DNA of 41,136 nt from Calidifontimicrobium sp964618555. Lineage in GTDB: Bacteria > Pseudomonadota > Gammaproteobacteria > Burkholderiales > Burkholderiaceae_C. Below the pieces are notes generated by a model, which worked only from the letters and a program-made list of their open reading frames with translations, did not search any database and had not been told where the DNA came from. Position numbers and translations under genes: made by a program. The stretch lies in the NCBI GenBank assembly GCA_964618555.1, contig CAZUBF010000013.1, positions 1-41,136 of the forward strand, written 5' to 3'. Of the stretch, positions 1-8,410 are shown piece by piece; position 1 is the first letter of the stretch, and the number at the start of each line of letters is the position of its first letter.

Positions 1-649
1 ACAGGTTGTGGTACGAGTTCATGTAGTGCGTGCCGTAGCGGCTGTGGTGCAGCCGATTGCCGCGGAACTCGGCGTGGTGCGCGACGTCGACGTACAGCGC
101 GTCGCGCACGAAGCTGATGCGGTTGCCGACGATGCGCGCGCCGCGCGTGTTGTACAGCTGGATGCCGTTGCCGCGCTGCGGCGACGCGTAGTCGCGCTTG
201 CCGGTGATCACGTTGCGCTCGACGCGCACGTCGTCGGCCTTCTCGATCCACAGCCCGAACAGGTTGTAGGTCAGCTCGCTGTCGCGCACGGTCACGCGGT
301 GCGCGCCGGGGTCGAGGTAGATGCCGGCGTTCTGGTCGAGCAGCGAGTCGCCCGAGTCGGCGACGATCAGGCCTTCGACGACGACGTCGGGGGCCTTGAT
401 GCGCAGCGTGTCGCCGCGCAGGCCGCCCGACAGCGTCGGGCGGTCGATGCCGCGCAGCACCAGCGGCTTGTCGACGACGAAGTTGCCGACGTAGCGGGCG
501 CGCTCGATCTCGATCACGTCGCCGGGCCGTGCGGCCGCGAACGCGGCCTGCAGGTCGTCGCCGGGTCGCACGCGATGCGTCGCCGCGTCGGCGGCCAGCG
601 CGGCGACGAGCACCACGGCGGCCACGCCGTGCGTCGCCGCGCCCCTCAT
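1..649 (-). CDS. nosD: NosD, periplasmic copper-site maturation protein for N2O reductase (partial)
   Basis: Reading from ATG at 649 toward base 1 gives an open frame of about 216 codons that runs off the left edge. The first ~22 residues are a hydrophobic Ala/Val-rich export signal. The rest shows the short repeated turns of a right-handed beta-helix (CASH/NosD fold), with recurring Asn-, Gly- and Asp-rich rungs such as GIYLDPGAHRVTVRDSELTY and ERNVITGKRDY. The ATG overlaps the nosR stop codon (ATGA), so the genes are probably translationally coupled. NosD proteins work with the NosFY ABC transporter to assemble the CuZ centre of NosZ in the periplasm. nosF, nosY and nosL would be expected beyond the left edge. 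The identification is secure from fold and position; the C-terminal half is missing. Confidence 0.9.
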   Translation of the reverse strand, partial: MRGAATHGVAAVVLVAALAADAATHRVRPGDDLQAAFAAARPGDVIEIERARYVGNFVVDKPLVLRGIDRPTLSGGLRGDTLRIKAPDVVVEGLIVADSGDSLLDQNAGIYLDPGAHRVTVRDSELTYNLFGLWIEKADDVRVERNVITGKRDYASPQRGNGIQLYNTRGARIVGNRISFVRDALYVDVAHHAEFRGNRLHHSRYGTHYMNSYHNL

Positions 650-3258
650 GTCACGAGCAGCCGCCCGAGCGACTGCAGCGCGATGAACAGCACCGCGCCG
701 ATGAGCAGGTTCTTGAAGCCGACGTAGCTGATCATGTCCATCCAGGTGGCCCTGCGGTACTGGGTGTGCCACCACGCCCCTTCCTTGACGAAGGCCAGCC
801 CGTTCATGCGGATCAGCACCTCGTAGACGCTCCAGCCGATCCACCAGCCGATGATCGCGCCGGCACCGAGGCGCCCCTGCCAGGCCCAGACCCACGCCAG
901 CGTCGCCGCCAGCGCCAGCGCGATGCCGGCGATCTGGATCGTACGGCGCGAGTGCCAACCCTCGGCGCTCCACGGGAACAGGTGGTGGCGCGCCTCGGCG
1001 AACAGCCAGCCCAGCGAGCGCTCGCGCGCCAGGTGCGGCGGCGCGACCGGCTCGGTCGCGTGGCGAGGGTCGGCGGCCGGCGCGGGCGCCGGGCGCGGCG
1101 CTTCGAGCGGCTGGATCGGGATGAAGTAGCCGTCGCGGCCGATCGGCGTCAACGGCAGTCCGGCCTTCTCGCGGCGCTTGCGCTCCTGGCCCAGCGGCGG
1201 GCAGCCCTTGGTGTCGGTGTACAGCACCATGCAGTCGAGGCAGTGCAGGCACTCGCGGTGGTCGATGCGACCCTTGGCGTCGATCGCCTGCGAGCCGCAG
1301 CCGCGCGCGCAGGCCTTGCAGCTGACGCACTCGGCCTTGCGCCTGAGGCCGAACCAGCGGAACGTGCTCGGCATCGCCAGCGCCGCCCCGAGCGGGCACA
1401 GGTACTTGCAGAACGGCCGCTCGACGAAGATCGCCAGCCCCAGCAGCACGGCGACTAACAGCCCGTAGGGCCAGGCCCGGTTCGTCACGCCGACCAGGAA
1501 CGTCGTCTTGAACGGCTCGACCTCGGCCAGCATCTCGGCCATCGTCATCGAGAACAGCGACACGCCGAACAGCGCGAGGAACACGGCGTACTTGAGCCAC
1601 TTGCCGCGGTCGTGCCAGTGCTGCGGCAGCTTGAACTGCAGCCGTGCGAGTCCGAGCGTGCGGGCGATCTTGTACAGCGCCTCCTGCAGCGACCCGAACG
1701 GGCACAGCCAGCCGCAGAACAGCCCGCGGCCCCAGACGAAGGTCGTGACGATGATGAAGATCCAGAACAGGAAGATGAACGGGTCCGACAGGAACAGCTC
1801 CCAGGTCCACTGGAACAGCAGTGCGTGGAACCAGGTCAGCACCTGCGTCACCGACGGCTGCGCCATCAGGTGGAAGCCGACGAAGAAGATGCTCGCCGCC
1901 CAGGCCGTGTACTTGAAGGCGTTGACCGGCCACTTGTTCGTGAACGTCGAGCGGCGCGTCAGGCGCTCGCGGTTGGCGTAGACGACGGCGGTGCCGACCA
2001 GCAGCAGCACGAAGGCGACGAGCTCGACCTGTCGCGAGCGCCAGATGCGCTGCCACACCGCACCCGTCTCGTCGACTTGCGGGCGTCCGCCCTCGAGCCG
2101 GTCGGCGGCGAGCCAGTAGCGCTGCTCGAAGCTGGCGAAGCTGCGCAGACCGGTCGCGCGGTCGACGCGGTTGCCGAGGAAGCCGAGCTTGAACGGATAC
2201 GCCGGCGAGAAGGCGGGCGAGCGGATCACGAAGATCGCCGACTCGGTGTACGCGGGCGCGCCGGGAGCGTGCAGACCGTAGAGGTTGGTGTAGTCGACGT
2301 CGCGGAAGGCGAAGGTGTCGCGCCCCTGCTTGACGAGGAGTCGGTCGTAGATGCCGCCGCGCACGAAGCCCGAGCCCTTGAACGACTCGTCGCCGGCGGT
2401 GCGGATGACGAAGATCGCATGCTCGTCGTCCTTCATGCGCGCGCGCAGGTTGCTCCAGGCCGGGTCGCCGAGCAGGCTGCGGCCGATGTCGGGGTGGTCG
2501 AGGCTGCCGAACCACAGCTCGATGAAGGGCTCGCCGCTGGCCGGCAGGCCGACCTGCGGCGGCGTCACGCGCAGCCGCTGCACCGCGCCTTCCTTGACCA
2601 GCTGCGCCCAGTCGGGCCGCTCCCCGGTGACCTTGAAGCTCGCCGGCTCGCGCTGCGTCGGCGGCAGGATGCCGACCTGCCGCGCCACCGCCTGCCCCGA
2701 GGTCGTGATGACCTGGTTCTGCGCCACCACCGTCACCGTCGCACCCGAGATCGCGTCGACGTAGACGACGTCGGTGTCGCCGCGCGCGGCGCGGCCGACC
2801 TCGACCTGGTCGGTCACCGACTTGCCCAGGTACTGCTCGTGGAACTGCACCAGCGCCGACTCGGGGATGCCCAGCAGCAGGATCGGCTCGGAGTGCTTGA
2901 GCACCTTGATGCCGACGTAGCGACCTTCGAGGTCCATGCCGATCAGCGTCACCACCGGCAGCCCCGAGTACGCCGGCAGGTCGGTGATGTCGGTCGACAG
3001 CATCACGTAGCCGAGCAGCTTGCGGCGTTCGTCGTCGGCGTAGGCCTCGACGTAAGGCGGGCGGCCCTTGCGCGTCGAGAAGCTGCGCGCGCCGGGAAAC
3101 ACTTCGTTGCACGCGACGAGCGCGCACAGGTCGGGGTCGGTGGCCAGGCCCTCGGGCAGCTTGGCCTGGTAGGCGCTGGCCCCGGCCTGCGACGCCAAGC
3201 CGAGCGACAGCGCCAGGACGGCGAGGACGGCCGCGAGCAGGCGGCGAAGACAAGACAT
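646..3258 (-). CDS. nosR: NosR, membrane flavo-iron-sulfur protein of N2O respiration
   Basis: About 870 residues. An N-terminal signal/anchor is followed by a periplasmic FMN-binding domain with the covalent flavinylation motif DAISGAT (Thr near residue 174), then several membrane helices. Two CxxxCP motifs follow (FCGWLCP near 520, FCKYLCP near 625), and the C-terminal cytoplasmic part carries two [4Fe-4S] ferredoxin motifs (CVSCKACARGC and CLHCLDC). NosR is thought to pass quinol-derived electrons toward NosZ and is needed for nos expression and activity. The flavin is attached by an ApbE/NosX transferase, and one is encoded at 6127-7134. I chose ATG 3258 because the hydrophobic leader follows directly; a GTG at 3276 would add six residues. 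The gene lies downstream of nosZ in the same direction and overlaps nosD by four bases. Confidence 0.95.
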   Translation of the reverse strand: MSCLRRLLAAVLAVLALSLGLASQAGASAYQAKLPEGLATDPDLCALVACNEVFPGARSFSTRKGRPPYVEAYADDERRKLLGYVMLSTDITDLPAYSGLPVVTLIGMDLEGRYVGIKVLKHSEPILLLGIPESALVQFHEQYLGKSVTDQVEVGRAARGDTDVVYVDAISGATVTVVAQNQVITTSGQAVARQVGILPPTQREPASFKVTGERPDWAQLVKEGAVQRLRVTPPQVGLPASGEPFIELWFGSLDHPDIGRSLLGDPAWSNLRARMKDDEHAIFVIRTAGDESFKGSGFVRGGIYDRLLVKQGRDTFAFRDVDYTNLYGLHAPGAPAYTESAIFVIRSPAFSPAYPFKLGFLGNRVDRATGLRSFASFEQRYWLAADRLEGGRPQVDETGAVWQRIWRSRQVELVAFVLLLVGTAVVYANRERLTRRSTFTNKWPVNAFKYTAWAASIFFVGFHLMAQPSVTQVLTWFHALLFQWTWELFLSDPFIFLFWIFIIVTTFVWGRGLFCGWLCPFGSLQEALYKIARTLGLARLQFKLPQHWHDRGKWLKYAVFLALFGVSLFSMTMAEMLAEVEPFKTTFLVGVTNRAWPYGLLVAVLLGLAIFVERPFCKYLCPLGAALAMPSTFRWFGLRRKAECVSCKACARGCGSQAIDAKGRIDHRECLHCLDCMVLYTDTKGCPPLGQERKRREKAGLPLTPIGRDGYFIPIQPLEAPRPAPAPAADPRHATEPVAPPHLARERSLGWLFAEARHHLFPWSAEGWHSRRTIQIAGIALALAATLAWVWAWQGRLGAGAIIGWWIGWSVYEVLIRMNGLAFVKEGAWWHTQYRRATWMDMISYVGFKNLLIGAVLFIALQSLGRLLVT

Positions 3259-3393
3259 GGTGCGAATCCAGTTCACGGCACGCGCCGCGGAGGCGGCGAG
3301 GCGCGACGCGCGGGACAGCCCCGCCGCCGTCGCCCCGATGCCGCCGCGCGACAGCCCCGATGATCGCTCAGCCGGCGCGAACGCCAGCGGCGG

Positions 3394-5328
3394 TCAGGCC
3401 TCGACGATCATGCGCCCACGCATCTCCAGGTGCAGCGCGTGGCAGAAGTGCGTGCAGTAGTACCAGAACACGCCCACCTGGTCGGCGACGAAGGTCACCG
3501 ACGCCGTCTCCTGCGGGTTGGTGATGAAGTTGACGTTGTAGTCGGGGATCGCCAGCCCGTGCGTGAGGTCCTGGATCTTGTCGAGGTTGGTCCAGATGAT
3601 GGTCACCTCGTCGCCCTTCTTCACCTTGACTTCGCGCGGCTCGAAAGCCGGGGCCTGCGAGGTCATCTTCACCGTCACCTTGCGCCCGTTGCGCGTGACG
3701 CCGGCCTCCTTCGGATCCTTCACCGCGAGCGGGAAGTCGTCGAGCGAGTAGACCTGCTTGGGCTTGAGCAGCTCGCGCTTGAAGAAGACGAAGTCGTGCG
3801 GCTCGCCGCGCACCGGGTGGTCGGCCAGCAGCACCATCTTCTCGCCCGAGATGTCGATGATCTGCTCGTTCTCGGCGTGCAGCGGGCCCACCGGCAGGAA
3901 GCGGTCCTTCGAGAACTTGCAGCCCACGCACAGGTACTTGCCGTCGGCGGCCACGGTCTCCGACTGCGAGGCATTGATGTGGCCGGGCTGGTAGTGCACG
4001 TCGATGCGGTCGACGACGTAGTTCGCGTTGCGGTCGCCGCCGTGGAACTTGATCGCCGCGTCGACGTTCCACTTGACGACCTGGCTGTCGAGGAACAGCG
4101 TGGTGTAGGCGTTGCCGCGGCCGTCGAACGCGGTGTGCAGCGGGCCCAGGCCGAGCTCGACCTCGGCGACGATGCTCTTGTCGAGGTCGTCGAGCTTGCC
4201 GTCGAACCAGTCGAGCACCTTGGCCAGCTCGATCACGGTCGCGGTGGGCGACAGCTTGCCGGCGCAGATGAAGTACTTGCCGTCGGGGCTGGCGTTGACG
4301 CCGTGCGGGTTCTTCGGCACCGAGACGTAACCCACGAGCGCCGAGGCCGGATCCTTGTTGGACTCGCGCCGGCCGTCGACGACCGGCACCTTCGAACTGC
4401 CGATGGTCGTGAACTTGCCGTCCTTGACGGCCTGTTCGATGCGTGCGACGTGGTAGAAGATGCACGCGTCGCGCTCGGCCGACATCATCTCCTCGTAGCG
4501 CGCGCCCATCTCGGTGTTGTACTGGTTGGCCGCCGCGAGCTTGCCGTCGAACGAGGTGGCCACCAGATCGCAGTTGCCGTCGATCAGCACCTGCCAGCGC
4601 ACCTCCATCGTCTCGGCGTCGACGCAGCTGAACAGCGAGCGGTACTTGTCGTGGTCGTCGGTCGGCGCATTGGGCAGCGGGATCGAGAACTCGCCGCCGC
4701 AGAACACGCGCGTGGTGTAGTTGATCGCCGGGTCGACCGGATCGCGCTTGTCCGGGAAGATGCCGTGGAAGCCCATCACGTTGGGCAGCTTGGTGATCTT
4801 GTCGCAGACGAAGTAGTCGAGCCGGATGCGCGCGATGCGCGAGTTGATCTTGTCGTTGACCCAGGCGTAACGGCCGTCGTAGTTGCCGTCCTTGTACGAG
4901 GCGTGCACGTGGTGCGTGTCGCCGACGGTGAAGCGCAGCGAGCCGTCGGGCTTGGTGCCCATGACGGCCTTGGACTCGTTGGTGTGGCCCCAGCCGACCA
5001 GCGCGTCGGGAACGAAGCAGGGAATGCGCAGCAGTTCGCGCCCCGACGGCAGGCCCAGCACGCGCACGTCGCCGGTATGACCCCCGCTCCACAGGCCGTA
5101 GTAGGTGTCGAGATCGCCGGGCTTCAGGTGCACCGCACTCGCCAGGTCCTTGGCCGGCCCCGAGGCGGGCGCAGCGGGCGCCGTGGCGGACGACGCCGCG
5201 GGCTTGTCCTGGCACGCCGCCAGACCGGCGACACCGGCCAGTGCGGCGGCATTGAGAAAGCGCCGGCGGCCGAGGGCGGGGGCGGTTGCCGCGGTGTCTT
5301 CGCTGGCAGGGCTGCGATCGTCTTTCAT
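3394..5328 (-). CDS. nosZ: NosZ, nitrous oxide reductase, clade I (Tat-exported)
   Basis: 644 residues, normal for the family. The twin-arginine leader RRRFLNAAALAG lies at residues 21-32, which places it in clade I. The N-terminal seven-bladed propeller carries the CuZ motif DTHHVH (residues 137-142). The C-terminal cupredoxin domain has the CuA ligands Cys625, Cys629, His633 and Met636 in CTHFCHALHLEM. NosZ reduces N2O to N2 in the periplasm. I chose ATG 5328; a TTG at 5373 would extend the leader by 15 residues but has no clear ribosome site. The position usually occupied by Trp between the two CuA cysteines is His here; that residue coordinates copper through its backbone carbonyl, so the site can still form. 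nosZ is first in the nosZ-nosR-nosD order, diverging from a cytochrome gene across an FNR-like box. Confidence 0.97.
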   Translation of the reverse strand: MKDDRSPASEDTAATAPALGRRRFLNAAALAGVAGLAACQDKPAASSATAPAAPASGPAKDLASAVHLKPGDLDTYYGLWSGGHTGDVRVLGLPSGRELLRIPCFVPDALVGWGHTNESKAVMGTKPDGSLRFTVGDTHHVHASYKDGNYDGRYAWVNDKINSRIARIRLDYFVCDKITKLPNVMGFHGIFPDKRDPVDPAINYTTRVFCGGEFSIPLPNAPTDDHDKYRSLFSCVDAETMEVRWQVLIDGNCDLVATSFDGKLAAANQYNTEMGARYEEMMSAERDACIFYHVARIEQAVKDGKFTTIGSSKVPVVDGRRESNKDPASALVGYVSVPKNPHGVNASPDGKYFICAGKLSPTATVIELAKVLDWFDGKLDDLDKSIVAEVELGLGPLHTAFDGRGNAYTTLFLDSQVVKWNVDAAIKFHGGDRNANYVVDRIDVHYQPGHINASQSETVAADGKYLCVGCKFSKDRFLPVGPLHAENEQIIDISGEKMVLLADHPVRGEPHDFVFFKRELLKPKQVYSLDDFPLAVKDPKEAGVTRNGRKVTVKMTSQAPAFEPREVKVKKGDEVTIIWTNLDKIQDLTHGLAIPDYNVNFITNPQETASVTFVADQVGVFWYYCTHFCHALHLEMRGRMIVEA

Positions 5329-5495
5329 GGGGATCTCACAGGAAATGGGGTTGAGTGGAGCGAGCACCGACAATCATGGGCTCGGCAGGGTGGCGCTGCG
5401 ATGGCGCCCATCATCCCGACAACCCCCAAGAAACGATCTGAAATATGTCAATGTCGCGTCCGATCGGCATGGTGCCCGGCCCGGGCGCCGTGACG

Positions 5496-5509
5496 TTGAC
5501 AAACATCAA
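5496..5509. promoter_or_regulatory. FNR/DNR-type box in the nosZ/cytochrome divergent region
   Basis: TTGAC-AAAC-ATCAA matches the FNR/DNR consensus TTGAT-N4-ATCAA at 9 of 10 defined positions. It lies about 110 bases before the cytochrome gene and about 170 before nosZ, so it could control either or both under low oxygen or nitric oxide. A second, weaker dyad (CTGAA-ATAT-GTCAA, about 5438-5451, 7 of 10) sits closer to nosZ. Assignment is by motif and position only. Confidence 0.6.
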
Positions 5510-5612
5510 TCGAAGTGACGGCATTCGGCGCCGGGGCGGCAGCCTTTGCTAGAGTGCCGGTCACCTCGCCGACACGCTCGGCATCGTCATCAGCGATCCA
5601 CGGGAAAGAGTC

Positions 5613-6020
5613 ATGGGAAAGTCAGCTATTGCGGCCTGCAGTGTGATGGCGCTTGCGTTGCTCGCCGGCTGCGGCAAGAAGGAAGAGGCACCCGCGCCTG
5701 CCGCGCCCGCCGCGCCGCCGGCGGTGGCCCCCGCGCCCGCGCCCGCTCCGGCCACGGCGGCGGCCAACGACGTGGGCAAGTCGGTCTACGGCAAGGCCTG
5801 TGCGCTGTGCCACGCCGCCGGCGTCGCCGGGGCCCCCAAGCCCGGCGACAAGGAAGACTGGGGGCCGCGCATCGCGCAGGGCAGCGACCTGCTCTACAAG
5901 CACGCGATCGAAGGCTTCACCGGCGCCAAGGGGGTGATGCCGGCGCGCGGCGGCAATGCCTCGCTCAGCGACGACGAGGTCAAGGCCGCCGTGGAGTTCA
6001 TGGTGGCGCAGTCGCGCTGA
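5613..6020 (+). CDS. Class I cytochrome c lipoprotein (cytochrome c5-like)
   Basis: 135 residues. The lipoprotein signal ends in LLAGC with the acylated Cys at residue 20. A low-complexity Ala/Pro linker (about 25-50) leads to a monohaem domain with CALCH at 63-67 and a likely axial Met109 in GVMPARGG. It is probably a membrane-tethered periplasmic electron carrier, and its position beside nosZ suggests that it feeds the N2O reductase or a related periplasmic reductase (inference). The start is ATG 5613, preceded by GGGAAAGAG. It diverges from nosZ and is followed by the ApbE gene in the same direction. The exact electron donor and acceptor cannot be read from sequence. Confidence 0.9.
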   Translation: MGKSAIAACSVMALALLAGCGKKEEAPAPAAPAAPPAVAPAPAPAPATAAANDVGKSVYGKACALCHAAGVAGAPKPGDKEDWGPRIAQGSDLLYKHAIEGFTGAKGVMPARGGNASLSDDEVKAAVEFMVAQSR

Positions 6021-6126
6021 CGCGACGCGGTCCGGGTGCGCGGTGATGTCACGCCACGTTCGAAACGTGCCAGCCGGCCGAGGACCGCGACGAGCCGACG
6101 TGAGGTGCGCAGACGCCGCCGACGTC

Positions 6127-7134
6127 ATGCCGCGCCGGCGCGCGCTGCTGAAGGGGCTGCCGTGGGTGGTGCTGGCCCCGTGGACGCTCGAGGCCGTCGC
6201 GGCGCCCGAGGTGCTGCGCGTGGAGCGCACGCTGATGGGCACGCGCGTGCGCATCGCCGTGCAGGGCCCCGGCCGCGCGGCGGAACTCGTGCCAGCGGTC
6301 GAAGCCGCATTTGCCGAGATGCAGCGGCTGGAGGCTCTGCTCACCCGCTACCGTCCCGGCAACCCGGTGCATGCGCTGCAACAGGCGGCCGGCTCGCGGC
6401 CGCTCGCCGTGCCGCCCGAACTGCTGGCGGTGCTGCGCGACGCACGCGAAGTGTCGCGGCGCACCGGAGGTGACTTCGACATCACGGTCGGCGCCTACGC
6501 CGGCTGGCACTTCGATCCGCAACAACCCGGCCCCGTGCCCTCCGCCGACGAGCTGGCGCGTCAGCGCAGGCTCGTCGACTGGAACGACGTCGAGGTCGAC
6601 GAACGCGACGGGCTGGCCCGGCTCGCGCGTGCCGGCATGCGCGTCGACCTCGGCGGCATCGCCAAGCTGCCGATCCTCGAAGCCGGCATGCAGGTGCTGG
6701 CACGGCACGGGCTGCGCGACGCGCTGATCGACGGTGGCGGTGACATGCGCGCCAGCGGGAGCGTGCAGGGACGCGCCTGGCGCGTCGGGGTGCGCGATCC
6801 GATGCAACCGTCGCGTCTGCTCGGCGTCGTCGAACTGAACGACGGCTGGGTCGCTTCGTCGGGCGACTACGAGCGTGCCTTCGTCGACCGCGGGCGGCGC
6901 TACCACCACGTGCTGGATCCACGCACCGGCATGCCCACGAGCGGGCCGCGCGGCGTGACCCTGCTGGCGCGTGATCTGGCGCCGATCAACGGCCTGGGCA
7001 CGGCGCTGATGGTCGGTGGACGCGATGCCGCGCAGCGCCGGCGTGCGCCGCCGGGCGTCGAGATGCTTGTCGTCGACGCCGACGGCAGCCGCTGGTCCAC
7101 GCCGGGATGGCCGGCAAGGCTGGTGGCGACGTGA
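6127..7134 (+). CDS. apbE: ApbE/NosX-family FAD:protein FMN transferase, atypical active site
   Basis: About 335 residues with an exported leader (RRR followed by a hydrophobic stretch, residues 3-26). The family transfers FMN from FAD onto a Thr/Ser of target proteins; the natural target here would be the SGAT motif of NosR. Family motifs are present: GGGD (203-206), HVLDPRTG (261-268) and DLGGIAK (174-180). Two usual features differ. The Gly after GGIAK is Leu (residue 181), and the Mg-binding Asp of the AD-x-L-x-T motif is Asn288 in PINGLGTAL, though the partner Thr292 is kept. I chose ATG 6127 because the twin-Arg-like leader begins there; ATG 6046 is in frame and would add 27 residues. 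Family assignment is secure; full catalytic activity is uncertain. Confidence 0.85.
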   Translation: MPRRRALLKGLPWVVLAPWTLEAVAAPEVLRVERTLMGTRVRIAVQGPGRAAELVPAVEAAFAEMQRLEALLTRYRPGNPVHALQQAAGSRPLAVPPELLAVLRDAREVSRRTGGDFDITVGAYAGWHFDPQQPGPVPSADELARQRRLVDWNDVEVDERDGLARLARAGMRVDLGGIAKLPILEAGMQVLARHGLRDALIDGGGDMRASGSVQGRAWRVGVRDPMQPSRLLGVVELNDGWVASSGDYERAFVDRGRRYHHVLDPRTGMPTSGPRGVTLLARDLAPINGLGTALMVGGRDAAQRRRAPPGVEMLVVDADGSRWSTPGWPARLVAT

Positions 7135-7167
7135 CCCGGGGCATGCACGCAGGTTGACCGACCACAA

Positions 7168-7188
7168 GGCCCGCGAGCGCGACGGGCC
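7168..7188 (+). terminator. Possible stem-loop after apbE
   Basis: GGCCCG and CGGGCC (6 bp) enclose a 9-base loop, 33 bases after the apbE stop and 33 before ubiU. There is no T-tract, so it is only a weak candidate for intrinsic termination. Confidence 0.25.
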
Positions 7189-7221
7189 CGAAGATCGCGG
7201 TCTTTGCCTGCGGCGAGCCCC

Positions 7222-8238
7222 ATGCCGAACCCCTCCCGCCCCGCACCGCATCTGGTGTGTCCCGCCGGGTCGCTGCGCGCGCTGCAGATGGCCGTCGACG
7301 CCGGCGCCGACGCGGTCTACCTCGGCCTGAAGGACGCCACCAACGCGCGCAACTTCGCCGGGCTGAACTTCGACGACGCGCAGGTGCGCGAGGGCGTTCG
7401 CTACGCGCACGCCCGCGGCCGCCAGGTGCTGATGGCGCTGAACACCTACGCCGACGCGCGCGACACCACGCCGTGGCAGCGCGCGGTCGACCGTGCCGCC
7501 GAACTCGGCGCCGACGCGCTGATCGTCGCCGACACCGCGGTGATGGGCTACGCCAGGCGCCACCACCCGGCGATGCGGCTGCACCTGTCGGTGCAGGCGT
7601 CGGCGACGACCTACGAGGCGATCGAGTTCTACCGCGAGCGCTACGGCATCTCGCGTGCGGTGCTGCCGCGCGTGCTCACGCTGTCGCAGGTGCAGCACGC
7701 GATCCGCCACACCGCCGCCGAGATCGAGGTGTTCGGCTTCGGCAGCCTGTGCGTGATGGTCGAGGGCCGCTGCGCGCTGTCGAGCTACGTCACCGGACAG
7801 AGTCCGAACACCGCCGGCGTGTGCTCGCCGCCGTCGGCGGTGCGCTGGGACGAGACGCCGCAGGGTGTCGAGGCGCGGCTGGGCGGCGTGCTGATCGACC
7901 GCTACGCCGCCGACGAGCCGCGCGGCTACCCGACGTTGTGCAAGGGGCGCTTCGTCGTCGACGGCGAGCGCGACTACGCGATCGAGGAGCCGACCAGCCT
8001 GAACACGCTGGCGATCCTGCCGCAGCTGATCGAGGCGGGGGTCGCCGCGATCAAGATCGAGGGTCGCCAGCGCAGCCCGACCTACGTCGCCGAAGTCACG
8101 CGCGTGTGGCGCGCGGCGATCGACCAGGCCGCGTCGGGCGCGCGCTACGCGGTGCAGCCGGGGTGGTCGGCGCAGCTGGCGCGCTGGGCCGAAGGGCAGC
8201 AGCACACGCTGGGGGCCTACGACCGGCCGTGGCGGTGA
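7222..8238 (+). CDS. ubiU: UbiU, U32-family iron-sulfur protein for O2-independent ubiquinone synthesis
   Basis: 338 residues of the peptidase U32 family. Four cysteines (177, 184, 201, 240) have spacings of 7, 17 and 39, the same as the [4Fe-4S] ligands reported for E. coli UbiU (YhbU; 169, 176, 193, 232). UbiU forms a heterodimer with UbiV and hydroxylates the ubiquinone ring anaerobically, together with the lipid carrier UbiT. All three genes are here in a row. The start is ATG 7222; a TTG at 7204 is in frame but less likely. In this window ubiquinone would serve the PadBCD dehydrogenase and denitrification. Older annotation pipelines call such proteins collagenase-like peptidases; the exact cysteine spacing argues for UbiU. 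Confidence 0.93.
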   Translation: MPNPSRPAPHLVCPAGSLRALQMAVDAGADAVYLGLKDATNARNFAGLNFDDAQVREGVRYAHARGRQVLMALNTYADARDTTPWQRAVDRAAELGADALIVADTAVMGYARRHHPAMRLHLSVQASATTYEAIEFYRERYGISRAVLPRVLTLSQVQHAIRHTAAEIEVFGFGSLCVMVEGRCALSSYVTGQSPNTAGVCSPPSAVRWDETPQGVEARLGGVLIDRYAADEPRGYPTLCKGRFVVDGERDYAIEEPTSLNTLAILPQLIEAGVAAIKIEGRQRSPTYVAEVTRVWRAAIDQAASGARYAVQPGWSAQLARWAEGQQHTLGAYDRPWR

Positions 8239-8240
8239 TG

Positions 8241-8329
8241 GCCCCCCGAAGCGCCTGCGGCGCCTCCACCCCGAGCCACGACAGGGGCGTTGTCGGTCCC
8301 CTCGGGGGCGCCGCCGGCGGGCCGGCGCC
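8241..8329. repeat. Palindromic GC-rich intergenic repeat, copy A
   Basis: Begins CCCCCCGAAGCGCCTGCGGC and contains the hairpin GCGCC-TGC-GGCGC, then a second block ending in nested GGCGCC/GCCGGC palindromes. A 21-base core (8245-8265) matches 35851-35871 at 20 positions. It fills the 172-base gap between ubiU and ubiV, which otherwise shows no gene. Similar elements are common between genes in Burkholderiales. It may affect mRNA stability or attenuation. Confidence 0.6.
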
Positions 8330-8410
8330 ACTGGATGCGCGCCGGCCACCCGGGAACGGATCCGCGGCCCGTGGCCCGATGAGGCGATGCAAGACGTTCG
8401 GACGAGACCG

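Noticed and set aside
8..727. Plus-strand open frame at the left edge
   Set aside because: The minus strand encodes a clear NosD and NosR here; the plus-strand product is Val/Ala/Arg-rich with no family features.
7154..7167. TTGAC-CGAC-CACAA before ubiU as an FNR box
   Set aside because: Only 7 of 10 positions match, and only three in the right half; anaerobic control of ubiU is plausible but this site is not adequate evidence.
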